Of a stretch of DNA of 64,000 nt, positions 7,619 to 16,007 are shown in pieces. The first letter of the stretch is position 1; every line of letters begins with the position of its first letter. This stretch comes from Paenibacillus_F chitinolyticus_A. GTDB taxonomy: Bacteria > Bacillota > Bacilli > Paenibacillales > NBRC-103111. The translations under genes were made by a program, and so were the position numbers. The stretch spans positions 5,828,001 through 5,892,000 of the forward strand of contig NZ_CP173427.1 of the NCBI RefSeq assembly GCF_045038035.1, written 5' to 3'. The notes below the pieces were generated by a model that searched no databases, was not told the origin of the DNA, and saw nothing but the letters and a program-made list of their open reading frames with translations.

Positions 7619-9821
7619 ATGGCTGCGCGCTTTTTCGCTGGAACTGCGGCTGCTGCGCAGCAATCCCGTTCTTCTGGTCCTCCCGGTTCTGTTCGGAGCC
7701 TGGATGGTATACTCTCTCGCAGGAATCGCTCCTCCCGTATCGCAGGACCTTTATTTGTACGTGTATGACTTTCATAAAGTGAAGCACACGCTTACTTTGG
7801 GTGCGGCCATGCTGCTGGGCATCCTGCTTATCCGCAGGGATACCGCCAAAACGGCCTACGAATGGACGGCGGGCCTTCCCGTCTCTCCTGCGGTCCTTTT
7901 CAGCGTTAAATATGCGGCCGGGCTCTTGTATCTTTCCTTGTTTACGGCGGCCATGGCAGTCGTGTATGTGTACTTTGCGCTTCACTACGGCATCGGCAAG
8001 CCTATCATGCTTCGGGAGCTTTCCTTTTTTGCGATCCAGTACGAATGGTCCTATATGGTTACTCTGGCCCTGGCTATGCTTCTGGCCATCGCCATCCGCA
8101 ACCGGATCGTGTATCTGATCGGCTTTTGCGCGTGGGTTTTCGGCACGTTTTTTATCGATCAATTCATTATCGAACGTCTCGGCATTCTGGAGCTGCGGGT
8201 ACTGAAGCCCTTCCACCTCAGCGGGATGACGCTCGATTCCTTCTACGCCAATGAAGCATGGGGACCGTGGATAAAAGAACAGGAAACTTGGCTCGCCAGA
8301 TGGTTTGTACTCAGTTTTACCCTGGTCCTGCTTACCGTTTGCGTTACGATTCTGAAATGGGCCCGTCCGAGCGGGACACGAGCCAGATGGGCGGGCGCCC
8401 TGATTCTTTTTACCGTCTTGTCTGCGGGCTCTTATTACACCTATGTGGGATTCTGGACGCCGCATTTTGCGGCATACCGGGAACAACTCCGGAATGCACC
8501 GACAGAATCGGTCTATAATCAGCGCACGATTACTCAGTTTACCGTCTTTTCTTACAAAATGGAGCTGGCCCCTACTTCTTCGGATGGACTCAAGGCCTCT
8601 GTAGAAGTGTCGCTCCGGCCTGCGGATTTGCCTCAGGGCGACGTTTCGTTTACCCTGCATGATTATTTTCACGTGGAACAATTGCTGCTCGATAATCAGC
8701 CTGTATCGTTTACGCGCCGCGGCAATTTGATTTCCGTCGAGAGTCGTCATTTTGACTCCTCCAAAAGCAGCCAGACGCTTACCTTCAACTATGAAAGCAA
8801 AGGAATCAACTGGACATACGGACCGCAGCAGGGTGAGCAGATTATTTCTTTCGTCATGGACCCTTATCTTTACCTGCCCAATTCGGCAGCATGGTATCCT
8901 TTACCTAACAACGGACCGCTCTACCTTACCGATGAGCGCAAAAAAGAGCTGTTTTACGGCGGACCGCAGCCCCTGGCTCAGCCGGCCGATTTCGATGTCA
9001 CTTTTAAAGGGTTTTCCAACTACATCTACGGTTCTATTACGGAAAAACAAGGTGCCGCTGGCAACCAGCATTTTGAGCAGAAGGGTGTAAAGCATCTGAC
9101 CTTCATAGCGGGAAACCTTATCCAGTTCAATGACGCCAAGGGCAGCATCAAACTGCAAACAACTCCGGGCAACCGGTTGGAAGCCGACCTTTTCTGGAAA
9201 GATATCTTGAGGATGAAAGCTTATTATGAAGCTCTTCTGCAGACAAATCTAAGCGCCGTGCATAACATCGTGTACCTGTCTTACGGGAATCTGATTTCTC
9301 CGGACAGCCGTCAATCGGCGGTTGCGGGAAGCAGCTACTATATCAACGAATCCAGAAATCACAACCTGGACGATTATCAGCGTATTCGGACCACCTATGC
9401 TCTCCTGTTCGGAGATGACTCCTACCAGAGCAGTTACGCCGAGGTTTCCAAAGATGCGAACGGTAACACGGACGAGACCGTCAAGCCTTCCATTTTTATG
9501 GAAATCCGTGCCGCGTTTTTATATTTGTATTACCGGGACGGACTTCAGCTTACGGAGGAGCAAATCAGGAGCGTTCAATTCTCGGACCAGTTTCTTCCGA
9601 AGGATCGAATGACCGGCGACCGGGGTCTCGGCCAACAGATCAAGAACCATATTCTTCTTCAAGTCCGTGAAGCGTTGGATGCGGGAAAAACGGAGGAAGT
9701 GAAAAGAGTGCTGGCCTCTTTTTATAAAAAAGGTCTTAGCGCTCCCGACGCCCCTTTCCGCTATCCGGTAGTCACCCTCGATGATTGGAACCGGGAATGG
9801 GCAAAGGTGTTCGGATCGTGA
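7611..9821 (+). CDS. ABC-2 type permease with M1-peptidase-like extracytoplasmic domain
   Basis: I start this at GTG 7611, which has CGGAGG 8 bases upstream. A GTG at 7602 overlaps that site. The N-terminal ~280 residues carry several membrane helices typical of ABC-2 permeases. The last ~450 residues are hydrophilic. They begin with beta-rich sequence resembling the N-terminal domain of M1 aminopeptidases (a YKMEL strand, then a surface-exposed VDNQPV-like turn). The following part resembles the M1 catalytic fold (HNIVYLSYGN), but no HEXXH zinc motif is present, so it is probably not a peptidase. It probably works with the upstream ATPase and the downstream permease, which overlaps it by 4 bases. 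Confidence 0.85.
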   Translation: MHRWLRAFSLELRLLRSNPVLLVLPVLFGAWMVYSLAGIAPPVSQDLYLYVYDFHKVKHTLTLGAAMLLGILLIRRDTAKTAYEWTAGLPVSPAVLFSVKYAAGLLYLSLFTAAMAVVYVYFALHYGIGKPIMLRELSFFAIQYEWSYMVTLALAMLLAIAIRNRIVYLIGFCAWVFGTFFIDQFIIERLGILELRVLKPFHLSGMTLDSFYANEAWGPWIKEQETWLARWFVLSFTLVLLTVCVTILKWARPSGTRARWAGALILFTVLSAGSYYTYVGFWTPHFAAYREQLRNAPTESVYNQRTITQFTVFSYKMELAPTSSDGLKASVEVSLRPADLPQGDVSFTLHDYFHVEQLLLDNQPVSFTRRGNLISVESRHFDSSKSSQTLTFNYESKGINWTYGPQQGEQIISFVMDPYLYLPNSAAWYPLPNNGPLYLTDERKKELFYGGPQPLAQPADFDVTFKGFSNYIYGSITEKQGAAGNQHFEQKGVKHLTFIAGNLIQFNDAKGSIKLQTTPGNRLEADLFWKDILRMKAYYEALLQTNLSAVHNIVYLSYGNLISPDSRQSAVAGSSYYINESRNHNLDDYQRIRTTYALLFGDDSYQSSYAEVSKDANGNTDETVKPSIFMEIRAAFLYLYYRDGLQLTEEQIRSVQFSDQFLPKDRMTGDRGLGQQIKNHILLQVREALDAGKTEEVKRVLASFYKKGLSAPDAPFRYPVVTLDDWNREWAKVFGS

Positions 9822-10534
9822 GCCTATGGCTGCAGGACCTCAGAGGATTTAAAAGCGTGTGGAGCCTGCCCCCGCTTCTTTATGTACTTATGCTCGGGGG
9901 AGCTATGTGGAGCTCGGATCCGGAACAGCCGGGTAATGCATTGTTTTACGGGGAACTTGCCTTCTACCCGCTCGTTGTCATGCTTTGTGCCGCGCTCTTT
10001 CACCGGGAGCTCGGAGGGCCTATGGAAATTTACGCGACCTTTCCCCAATCCCTGACAGGGATGGCCGCCCGTAAAGGACTTATCCTGCTTGCCGTCTGCA
10101 CGGGCTATCAGGCTGCCTGGTTTACGGCCTACCAAGCGAAATTCGGTGCCGTAACAGCGCTGGTGTATTCTTACGGTCCTGCCGGTCCGTCTTCTATGCG
10201 TACCTTACACAGCTTTACGCCACTTCTGCTGCAAATGCTGCCGGCTCTGCTGTTTATCGCCGTTCTTACCATTACAGTTATGCTTGCGGTCAAGAAGCTC
10301 TACGCCGGAATTTTTGCAGGGCTGGCCCTGTGGATGCTCGATATTCTTTCACACGGGAGCTGGCTTCCTTACTTCACCCTTTATACGGTCCATATTCAGG
10401 AGCAGTCTAAGAAGATCCCGGATCTTTTTCTTCCGAACCGCCTTGTTCTGCTGTCTGCAGCAGTCGTTTTAACCGCAATCTTAAACTATACGGTTCATGA
10501 CCGCAGCCGTTGGATAGTCTCCGAAGAAGAATAA
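9818..10534 (+). CDS. Membrane protein, ABC permease-like
   Basis: This 238-residue, very hydrophobic protein has about six predicted helices and is probably the second membrane subunit of the upstream ABC system. I chose GTG 9818, which overlaps the previous stop in a GTGA arrangement, with AAAGG about 10 bases before it. A TTG at 9785 would extend the protein by 11 residues into the previous gene. No diagnostic motif is visible. The permease role rests on position and topology. Confidence 0.75.
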   Translation: MSLWLQDLRGFKSVWSLPPLLYVLMLGGAMWSSDPEQPGNALFYGELAFYPLVVMLCAALFHRELGGPMEIYATFPQSLTGMAARKGLILLAVCTGYQAAWFTAYQAKFGAVTALVYSYGPAGPSSMRTLHSFTPLLLQMLPALLFIAVLTITVMLAVKKLYAGIFAGLALWMLDILSHGSWLPYFTLYTVHIQEQSKKIPDLFLPNRLVLLSAAVVLTAILNYTVHDRSRWIVSEEE

Positions 10535-10577
10535 TACAGCCGGCTTCATAAACGTGACCGGAGAAAGGAGAAGACAG

Positions 10578-11195
10578 ATGCTTACGGATGAAGAGCTGGT
10601 CCAAGCCATGGCCCGCGGCGATCAGGCCGCTTTTGAGGCCTTCGTGCACCGCTACCACGCGCCGCTTCAGCATTATCTCGAGCGGACCCTGCACGATCCC
10701 CGCAAGGCGGAGGATCTGGTCCAGGAAGTATTTGTGCGTCTGCTCAAGCAGCTGCAGCAACAGAAAATCCCCGATCACATCCGACCCTGGATGTACCGGG
10801 TAGCCTTAAATCTATGCCGGGATTACTGGAAGAGCCTAGCTTACAGAAACGAGCAGCAATTGACGGCCGAACCGCCCGAGGCTCAGGATATCCAGCCTTC
10901 GGTTGTTGAAATTTACGAGAGGCAGGAGGCACGCAAAGAAATTATCGGAGCCCTCCGCTCTCTCCCTGAAGTTCAGAAGGAAATTGTCATTCTTCGTTTC
11001 TTTCATGATCTGAAGCTTCAAGAAATTACGGAAGTTCTGCAAATCCCGCTCAGCACGACGAAGACCCACCTTTACAGCGGCCTTCGTAAACTCAAAGCTC
11101 TCCTCGGCCCCAAAGCCGGGAGCTTAACCGATACCGGCGGCGGACGGAAAGAAAATCGCGGCAAACCGACCAAGGAGGGGACCCCTTATGTATGA
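10578..11195 (+). CDS. ECF sigma-70 family RNA polymerase sigma factor
   Basis: This 205-residue sigma factor has region 2 at about 10-80 (AEDLVQEVFVRLLKQ) and region 4 at about 125-180, including the helix-turn-helix ITEVLQIPLSTTKTHLYSG. The ATG at 10578 has AAAGGAG 7 bases upstream and is preferred over a GTG at 10554. It is followed, with an 8-base overlap, by a membrane protein rather than a zinc-finger anti-sigma, and then by an ABC ATPase. That layout recalls the SigY (sigY-yxlCDEFG) operon of B. subtilis, so control by the downstream membrane protein is plausible. Confidence 0.9.
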   Translation: MLTDEELVQAMARGDQAAFEAFVHRYHAPLQHYLERTLHDPRKAEDLVQEVFVRLLKQLQQQKIPDHIRPWMYRVALNLCRDYWKSLAYRNEQQLTAEPPEAQDIQPSVVEIYERQEARKEIIGALRSLPEVQKEIVILRFFHDLKLQEITEVLQIPLSTTKTHLYSGLRKLKALLGPKAGSLTDTGGGRKENRGKPTKEGTPYV

Positions 11196-12024
11196 ACCTG
11201 ACGATAAAGAGCTGGACCAACTGGAGAAAGATACGGCTGTCCTGCTGAACGGATACCTGGTTAAAACGCCTGATCGCATAGATACTGCAAACCTGCTAGG
11301 CAGGCTTCAAAGCCACTTCGATGCCATACGCGAGAACAGTCCGGGTACAACCCGGTCTGAACATTCGGCGGACCTGCGGCCGTCCCTGTGGAAGCTTTGC
11401 CGCCACCAGCTTTTTATGTACAACAAGTGGTTCTGGCTGCTTAGCCTGCTGCTCTTTGCCATGCTGCTGCTGCTGAACTCGCCTTACACCATAGCCGGCT
11501 CCTTGCCAGGCCGCTCGTCTTATTCGCTGGCTTTCCCGCTGCTGCTCGTTTGCGGCTTTCTGTACCAGTACCGCAGCTGGAATGAAGGGATGCGCATGAT
11601 CGAAAGCGTCACGCCTTATCCCCCGGCGCTTCTCATGTTCAGCCGCTTAATCGTTCTGCTCGTTACGAATGCGGTGCTCGGCCTCGTCGGCTCTCTCTAC
11701 ACGTTTGCAACCATGAGCTATTCACGATCCTGGATGACGCTTCCTTTTCTTTTCGACTGGATTGCTCCGCTTCTGCTCGTCACGGGGTTAACCGCTTATT
11801 TTATGATGAAGCGCGGCATGCTCTCCGCCATAATGGCCGCTCTGACAGGCTGGGGTGTAGAACTGTTCATGGAGGAGTGGCTTCGCCGGGAACTAACCGG
11901 ACCGGTCTGGAACTGGGCACTGATTCTTCAGGCGGTGCTTATCGCCGCGGGTATTCTTTTTCTACTGTCGGCCTATCGGAAAAGCCTGCGGCTGACAAGC
12001 GTGCAAGGATGGCGGTCGGCATGA
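11188..12024 (+). CDS. Membrane protein of ECF-sigma/ABC operon (possible anti-sigma or permease)
   Basis: The first ~65 residues are hydrophilic and helical (DDKELDQLEKDTAVLL). The remaining ~210 form about six membrane helices. The start overlaps the sigma gene by 8 bases, and its stop overlaps the next ATPase start as ATGA, so the three are translationally coupled. A cytoplasmic head in front of membrane helices, right after a sigma gene, could bind the sigma factor. The membrane part could be the permease for the next ATPase. No known family was recognised. Both roles are inference. Confidence 0.75.
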   Translation: MYEPDDKELDQLEKDTAVLLNGYLVKTPDRIDTANLLGRLQSHFDAIRENSPGTTRSEHSADLRPSLWKLCRHQLFMYNKWFWLLSLLLFAMLLLLNSPYTIAGSLPGRSSYSLAFPLLLVCGFLYQYRSWNEGMRMIESVTPYPPALLMFSRLIVLLVTNAVLGLVGSLYTFATMSYSRSWMTLPFLFDWIAPLLLVTGLTAYFMMKRGMLSAIMAALTGWGVELFMEEWLRRELTGPVWNWALILQAVLIAAGILFLLSAYRKSLRLTSVQGWRSA

Positions 12025-12863
12025 TCCGGCTTAATCAGCTCGTCCGTCTCTACGAGGGCCATATCCGGCTGCATGTAGATCAACTGACGCTGGCTCCCGG
12101 CCTGATTCTGCTCGTCGGAAAGAACGGAGCAGGCAAGTCCACTCTGCTCCGCCTGCTGGCTACCGCTGATTTCCCCGACGGAGGGGAAATCAGCTATCTG
12201 GAAGGAACGGTCAAAGAGCAGCTTCCTCAGATCCGAAGCCGGATCGGGTATGTGCCGACCGATGTGGAGCTGCACGAGGATATGACGCCCATCCGGCTGA
12301 TGAACTACATGTGTCTCCTCAAAGGGGCCGATCCTTCGCAAGGGGAAGAGCTGCTGCGCGAACTGCATCTGGAGGATGTCAAACGGAAGCGGATCGGATC
12401 GCTTTCCCAGGGAATGAAGCAGCGGCTGGCAATCGGGCAGGCTCTGCTCGGCTCTCCCCGTTATCTGCTGCTGGATGAGCCTCTCAACTACCTGGATTCC
12501 ATCGAGCGCAAAACGATTATCCGTCTCTTGTACCGGCATGCCCGCGGCAGTATCGTGCTTATCGCGGCTCATGAGCTGAACGAGTGGCAGGAAGCCGATC
12601 AGCTCCTATGGCTGAATGCCGGCAAGCCGGAATTTTACGGAACGCCGGGAGCATGGAGGCAAGTTCCTCTCGGTGTTTGGCAGGGGATTCTTCCCTATGC
12701 TGACGCCTGCCCTTTCGACGAGGCTTGCGTAATGATCCGCAAGCTGGTTGGAGACCATATCGAGTGGCGGGTGTTCAGCCGAGAATGCCCCGCACCGGGG
12801 TTTGTCCAAGTCCCGCTGACAAGCGAGGACGCTTACTTTATTCGCTCCCGGCGCTTATTGTAA
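12021..12863 (+). CDS. ABC transporter ATP-binding protein
   Basis: This 280-residue ATPase has Walker A VGKNGAGKST (about 31-40), a signature LSQGMKQRL (about 128), Walker B LLLDEP (about 150) and the H-loop AAHE (about 184). I chose ATG 12021, overlapping the previous stop, and an ATG at 12009 is a possible alternative. It is the last gene of the operon before a terminator. By context it works with the preceding membrane protein, like YxlF with YxlG in the B. subtilis SigY operon. Confidence 0.9.
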   Translation: MIRLNQLVRLYEGHIRLHVDQLTLAPGLILLVGKNGAGKSTLLRLLATADFPDGGEISYLEGTVKEQLPQIRSRIGYVPTDVELHEDMTPIRLMNYMCLLKGADPSQGEELLRELHLEDVKRKRIGSLSQGMKQRLAIGQALLGSPRYLLLDEPLNYLDSIERKTIIRLLYRHARGSIVLIAAHELNEWQEADQLLWLNAGKPEFYGTPGAWRQVPLGVWQGILPYADACPFDEACVMIRKLVGDHIEWRVFSRECPAPGFVQVPLTSEDAYFIRSRRLL

Positions 12864-12877
12864 ATTTTTATAAAATT

Positions 12878-12910
12878 CCGCCCTTGGTTCGACCGGATGG
12901 CGGTTTTTTT
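12878..12910 (+). terminator. Terminator of ABC/ECF operon
   Basis: A 5-bp GC stem (12878-12882 with 12899-12903), a long loop and seven T residues lie 15 bases past the ATPase stop. Confidence 0.7.
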
Positions 12911-12942
12911 GTACCCGGAAAAATATTTTTGCCGGAAGTGCA

Positions 12943-12966
12943 GAACTCGAATCAAATCGTTTCGTC
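12943..12966 (+). promoter_or_regulatory. ECF-type promoter, probably autoregulatory
   Basis: GAAC at 12943-12946 and CGTC at 12963-12966 are separated by 16 bases. This is the usual ECF sigma arrangement (AAC, 16 bases, CGTC/CGTA). It lies about 30 bases upstream of the ECF sigma start at 12997, the typical position for autoregulation. Confidence 0.65.
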
Positions 12967-12996
12967 TATAGTGATGGAGAGGGGAGGGAGAAAGAC

Positions 12997-13557
12997 ATTT
13001 TAACGCAGCAAGAGGAACTGCTTGTCCAAGGCATGCTTGCCGGAGATGAGGAAGCCTTTCGTGAGGTTGTCCGGACTTACCGGAATTACGTGTTTCAAAT
13101 TGTGTTTTCGGTCGTCCGGCATCCCAAAGATGCGGAAGACGTCATGCAGGAAGTCTTTCTCAAGATGTATACCTCCCTCCCCCAGACCGAGGTAAAAGGC
13201 TTGAAAGCTTGGATCTCCCGCGTGGCCGTCAACAAAGCGATCGATTACAAACGCAAAGCCTACCGCCAGCGGGAAACAGCGACCGACGGTATGGAAGAAG
13301 CAATGCCCCCTCCCTCCCTGAGTGGGTCCGATACCGAAGATCCGCTGTTAAGCAAAGAGCTTCAGGCGCTTGTTATGCGCAAATTGGAGGAGCTTCCCGA
13401 AAACTATAGAGATGTCATTATAGCCTTCTATTACGAGGATAAATCGTACCAGCAAATTGCCGACGAACAGGAAGTCACCGTGCAGACCATCAAATCCAAA
13501 CTATACCGGGCAAAACAGTGGATTAAGCAGCACTGGAAGGAGGAAGAGTTCGAATGA
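12997..13557 (+). CDS. ECF sigma-70 family sigma factor, apparent ATT start
   Basis: This is a 186-residue ECF sigma factor. Region 2 lies at about 10-80 (DAEDVMQEVFLKMY), and region 4 holds YQQIADEQEVTVQTIKSKLYRAK. I start it at ATT 12997 because GGGAGGGAG lies 6 bases before it. Translation from there adds LTQQEELLVQG, the normal N-terminus of this family. No ATG, GTG or TTG occurs upstream in frame. The first ATG (13033) has no properly spaced ribosome site and would truncate region 2. The stop overlaps the anti-sigma start as ATGA. Confidence 0.85.
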   Translation: MLTQQEELLVQGMLAGDEEAFREVVRTYRNYVFQIVFSVVRHPKDAEDVMQEVFLKMYTSLPQTEVKGLKAWISRVAVNKAIDYKRKAYRQRETATDGMEEAMPPPSLSGSDTEDPLLSKELQALVMRKLEELPENYRDVIIAFYYEDKSYQQIADEQEVTVQTIKSKLYRAKQWIKQHWKEEEFE

Positions 13558-14102
13558 GTCATAGAAGCCGGGATGAATGGAAGCTTTACATTGCCGGAGA
13601 AATTACGGATGATCGTCAGAGAGGCCTTTGGGAGGATCACTTGTATGAATGTGATCTTTGCCTGGAGTTATATACGGAATGCCTGGAATTCTTGTCACCG
13701 ACTCTTCCCCTTCCGGATGAGGCCGATACTGAACGCATGATCGATCACATTCTAGCTCGAAGCGGCAGCCTGCCGGTTGTACAGGAAGCCGCTCCGGTGG
13801 CTGCACAGAAACAGGAAGACCCCGAAGAAAGCCTTGACCGGGCGGAAGCGAAAAAACACCGGAAAGCCCGCTCCCCGAGACGGACGGCCCTGACCCATTA
13901 CGCTATAGCAGCCGCGGCGACGTTCCTGCTTATGACTACCGGCGTGTTCGGACGCATGACGGACCAGTTCTCCCTGGTCCACACCGAACAGAAAAAACCG
14001 CTCGCTACGCCGGTGTCCGATAAGCTTATGGAACAGACCTTCGCTTTCTTCGATTCTCTGCATGCCCAGAAACCAAAAGGAGGACATCCCCTTGAACCCT
14101 AG
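13554..14102 (+). CDS. Anti-sigma factor with zinc-finger (ZAS) motif
   Basis: This 182-residue protein is coupled to the sigma gene by a 4-base overlap. Residues 1-45 form an anti-sigma domain with the zinc-binding pattern His29, Cys33, Cys36. A charged linker follows, then one membrane helix (about 111-132) and a short outer tail of ~50 residues. This is RsiW-like topology: the cytoplasmic domain holds the sigma factor and the outer part would receive the signal, with regulated proteolysis being usual for the family. The signal is unknown. Confidence 0.9.
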   Translation: MSHRSRDEWKLYIAGEITDDRQRGLWEDHLYECDLCLELYTECLEFLSPTLPLPDEADTERMIDHILARSGSLPVVQEAAPVAAQKQEDPEESLDRAEAKKHRKARSPRRTALTHYAIAAAATFLLMTTGVFGRMTDQFSLVHTEQKKPLATPVSDKLMEQTFAFFDSLHAQKPKGGHPLEP

Positions 14103-15231
14103 ATCCAACACAGTCGCGCTGCTGCTCTCGTTTATACCGGGACTCGGGCATTTGTACTTAAAACGCATTTTCAGGGCCTTCCTGTACGGAGCCGGTTTCT
14201 TCGGTCCGGTCGCCTTGGCCTTTCTCATTGTGGTATCGGGAAGTCACAGAGATAAGGAGTTCGCTCTGCTCCTTCTGTTTATTGCCGCCGCTTGTTGGGT
14301 CGTTAACATGGCCGACATGTTTATTACACTCGGCAGCAGGCCTTCGTATCCGCCTCCCGGTTACCATGAATATGGAGCCCCCGGACACGATCTCGGCCAT
14401 GGTCATGGTCCCGGCTCTGGCGCCGTTCCGGAATTCAATCCGGCCCTCTACGAATGGCAGCGCAAGGAGGAACGCCGGAAGATTATCCTGGCTTCCTTTA
14501 TTCCAGGCCTGGGCCATTACATGCTGGGCATGATGTACCGCGGGCTGTCCGCCATGACGTTCTTTATCGGAGGAGCCATCTTGATCTTCTTCGCGGCATC
14601 GCTCACCCATACCGGAGAATTCCTCTTCTTTCTGCTCGCGCTGCCCGTGCTTTGGATCTACATTCTTTTTGATGCCATCCAACAGCTCGAAAAGAAACAG
14701 GCCGGTATGGAGCTGACGGACCGGACGTTCTTCGACGACTTCAGCGAAAGCCGTCAGGAAGGCAGACGCAGCAAGACGATCGCCACTGTTCTGGCCGTAT
14801 TCCCCGGTGCCGCTCACTTGTATCTCGGGCTTCAAATGAGAGGGCTTCAGATCATGGCAGGCTTCCTGTTTTCCATCTATATTATGGATGTCCTCCGCCT
14901 CTCGCTCTTTTTGTTCCTGATTCCGATCTTCTGGTTTTACAGCTTTTTCGATGCCCTGCAGCTGATTTCCCGGCAAGAATTCGGATATGTCGAAGACAAA
15001 CCGATTTTTAGAGGAATCAAACGCCATCAGCGCAAGATCGGCTTTCTCATCATTCTGGTCGGCCTGTACTATCTGACGAATGAAGTGCTGCTCGACGTAT
15101 TGCGGAGATATTATCCGGATTGGCACTGGCCGTATTCGATCTCCTCGTACTTCCAAACGTTTATCGTTGCCTTGGTTCTGATCGGAGGCGGATTAACCCT
15201 GCTCTTCAATTCCCCGAACCGGAAATCTTAA
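14092..15231 (+). CDS. Polytopic membrane protein with three internal repeats
   Basis: I start at TTG 14092, with AAAAGGAGG 8 bases upstream. The reading frame overlaps the anti-sigma gene by 11 bases. The 379-residue protein contains three copies of a membrane hairpin unit opening with FIPGLGHLYL (about 14), FIPGLGHYML (about 137) and VFPGAAHLYL (about 236). Each is followed by an Arg-Gly or Arg-Ala turn and a hydrophobic hairpin. The units recall the TM2-domain pattern. A Gly/His/Pro-rich stretch sits near residues 95-110. As third gene of the sigma/anti-sigma operon it is a likely target or co-sensor. The function is unknown. Confidence 0.82.
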   Translation: MNPRSNTVALLLSFIPGLGHLYLKRIFRAFLYGAGFFGPVALAFLIVVSGSHRDKEFALLLLFIAAACWVVNMADMFITLGSRPSYPPPGYHEYGAPGHDLGHGHGPGSGAVPEFNPALYEWQRKEERRKIILASFIPGLGHYMLGMMYRGLSAMTFFIGGAILIFFAASLTHTGEFLFFLLALPVLWIYILFDAIQQLEKKQAGMELTDRTFFDDFSESRQEGRRSKTIATVLAVFPGAAHLYLGLQMRGLQIMAGFLFSIYIMDVLRLSLFLFLIPIFWFYSFFDALQLISRQEFGYVEDKPIFRGIKRHQRKIGFLIILVGLYYLTNEVLLDVLRRYYPDWHWPYSISSYFQTFIVALVLIGGGLTLLFNSPNRKS

Positions 15232-15248
15232 AAATTCCAACGCCAAGC

Positions 15249-15281
15249 TCCGCAGAGCATATTGCCCTGCGGATTTTCTTT
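15249..15281 (+). terminator. Terminator of second ECF operon
   Basis: A 7-bp perfect stem (15249-15255 with 15267-15273), an 11-base loop and a T-rich tail lie 17 bases after the stop. Confidence 0.8.
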
Positions 15282-15324
15282 AATTTGGACAGGAAAAGCG
15301 CACCTATCCCCTTCGGTTAGCCAT

Positions 15325-15906
15325 TCAAACCAAGTCGCAGGCTTCCTCCGGCATCCAGTGCTTGTCACGGCCCTCCCATTTGACATTGCAGCCAATCGGG
15401 TTAGTGATAGGGGTAGGAACAGGTTTACCTGCCGAGATCGCTTCCAGGGCCTCCTGGAGGTTGTTTACGGTCATGTTAGCGGTTTCCCTCGGGTTATCGA
15501 CTCCGCGCCCTGTGTAGACCAGCTTACGCCTGTCGTTAAACACAAAGAAATGAGGTGTACGGAGAGCGCCGTAAGCAAGGGCAACTTCCTGACCCTTGTC
15601 GTGAAGATATACCCAGGGGAATTTCTTCTCCTCCATGCGTTCTACCATGTTCTCAAAAGAATCCTCCGGGTTAGTCTGGGAGCTGTTGCTGTTAATCGCA
15701 ACGAAAGCGACGCCTTGTTCGGTAAATTGCTCCGCCGTGCGCCGCGTGATCTCCTCTGAACCCAGGACATACGGACAGTGATTGCACGTAAAGAAAACAA
15801 CCAATGCCTTGGCATGCCGGAAACTGTCTAATGTGTAAATATTGCCGTCCGTACCCTGTAAACGAAAATCCCTAGCCCCGTCTCCAATTCCTAACGTAAA
15901 TCCCAT
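15325..15906 (-). CDS. Thioredoxin-family / peroxiredoxin-like protein
   Basis: This 193-residue protein has the AhpC/TSA-redoxin fold and no signal peptide. Its active-site-like motif is CNHC in FFTCNHCPYV (about residue 38), which is the CxxC arrangement of the cytosolic peroxiredoxin-like thioredoxin subgroup. AGGAGGGAT precedes the ATG. Its likely role is thiol redox or peroxide handling, but substrates are not predictable. It stands alone and converges with the plus-strand ECF operon. Confidence 0.88.
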   Translation of the reverse strand: MGFTLGIGDGARDFRLQGTDGNIYTLDSFRHAKALVVFFTCNHCPYVLGSEEITRRTAEQFTEQGVAFVAINSNSSQTNPEDSFENMVERMEEKKFPWVYLHDKGQEVALAYGALRTPHFFVFNDRRKLVYTGRGVDNPRETANMTVNNLQEALEAISAGKPVPTPITNPIGCNVKWEGRDKHWMPEEACDLV

Positions 15907-16007
15907 GATTCATCCCTCCTTGACTATAAACTATACCTTATCAGTACCTCTTATGACGAAGTTAGAATCGGTTGTTACCAAATTGTAAGAAATTTCATGC
16001 ATATTAA

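Noticed and set aside
7440..8750. Minus-strand frame of 436 codons
   Set aside because: It is antisense to the ABC ATPase and permease, which have clear motifs and overlapping starts. The product is low-quality, Arg/Gln-rich sequence.
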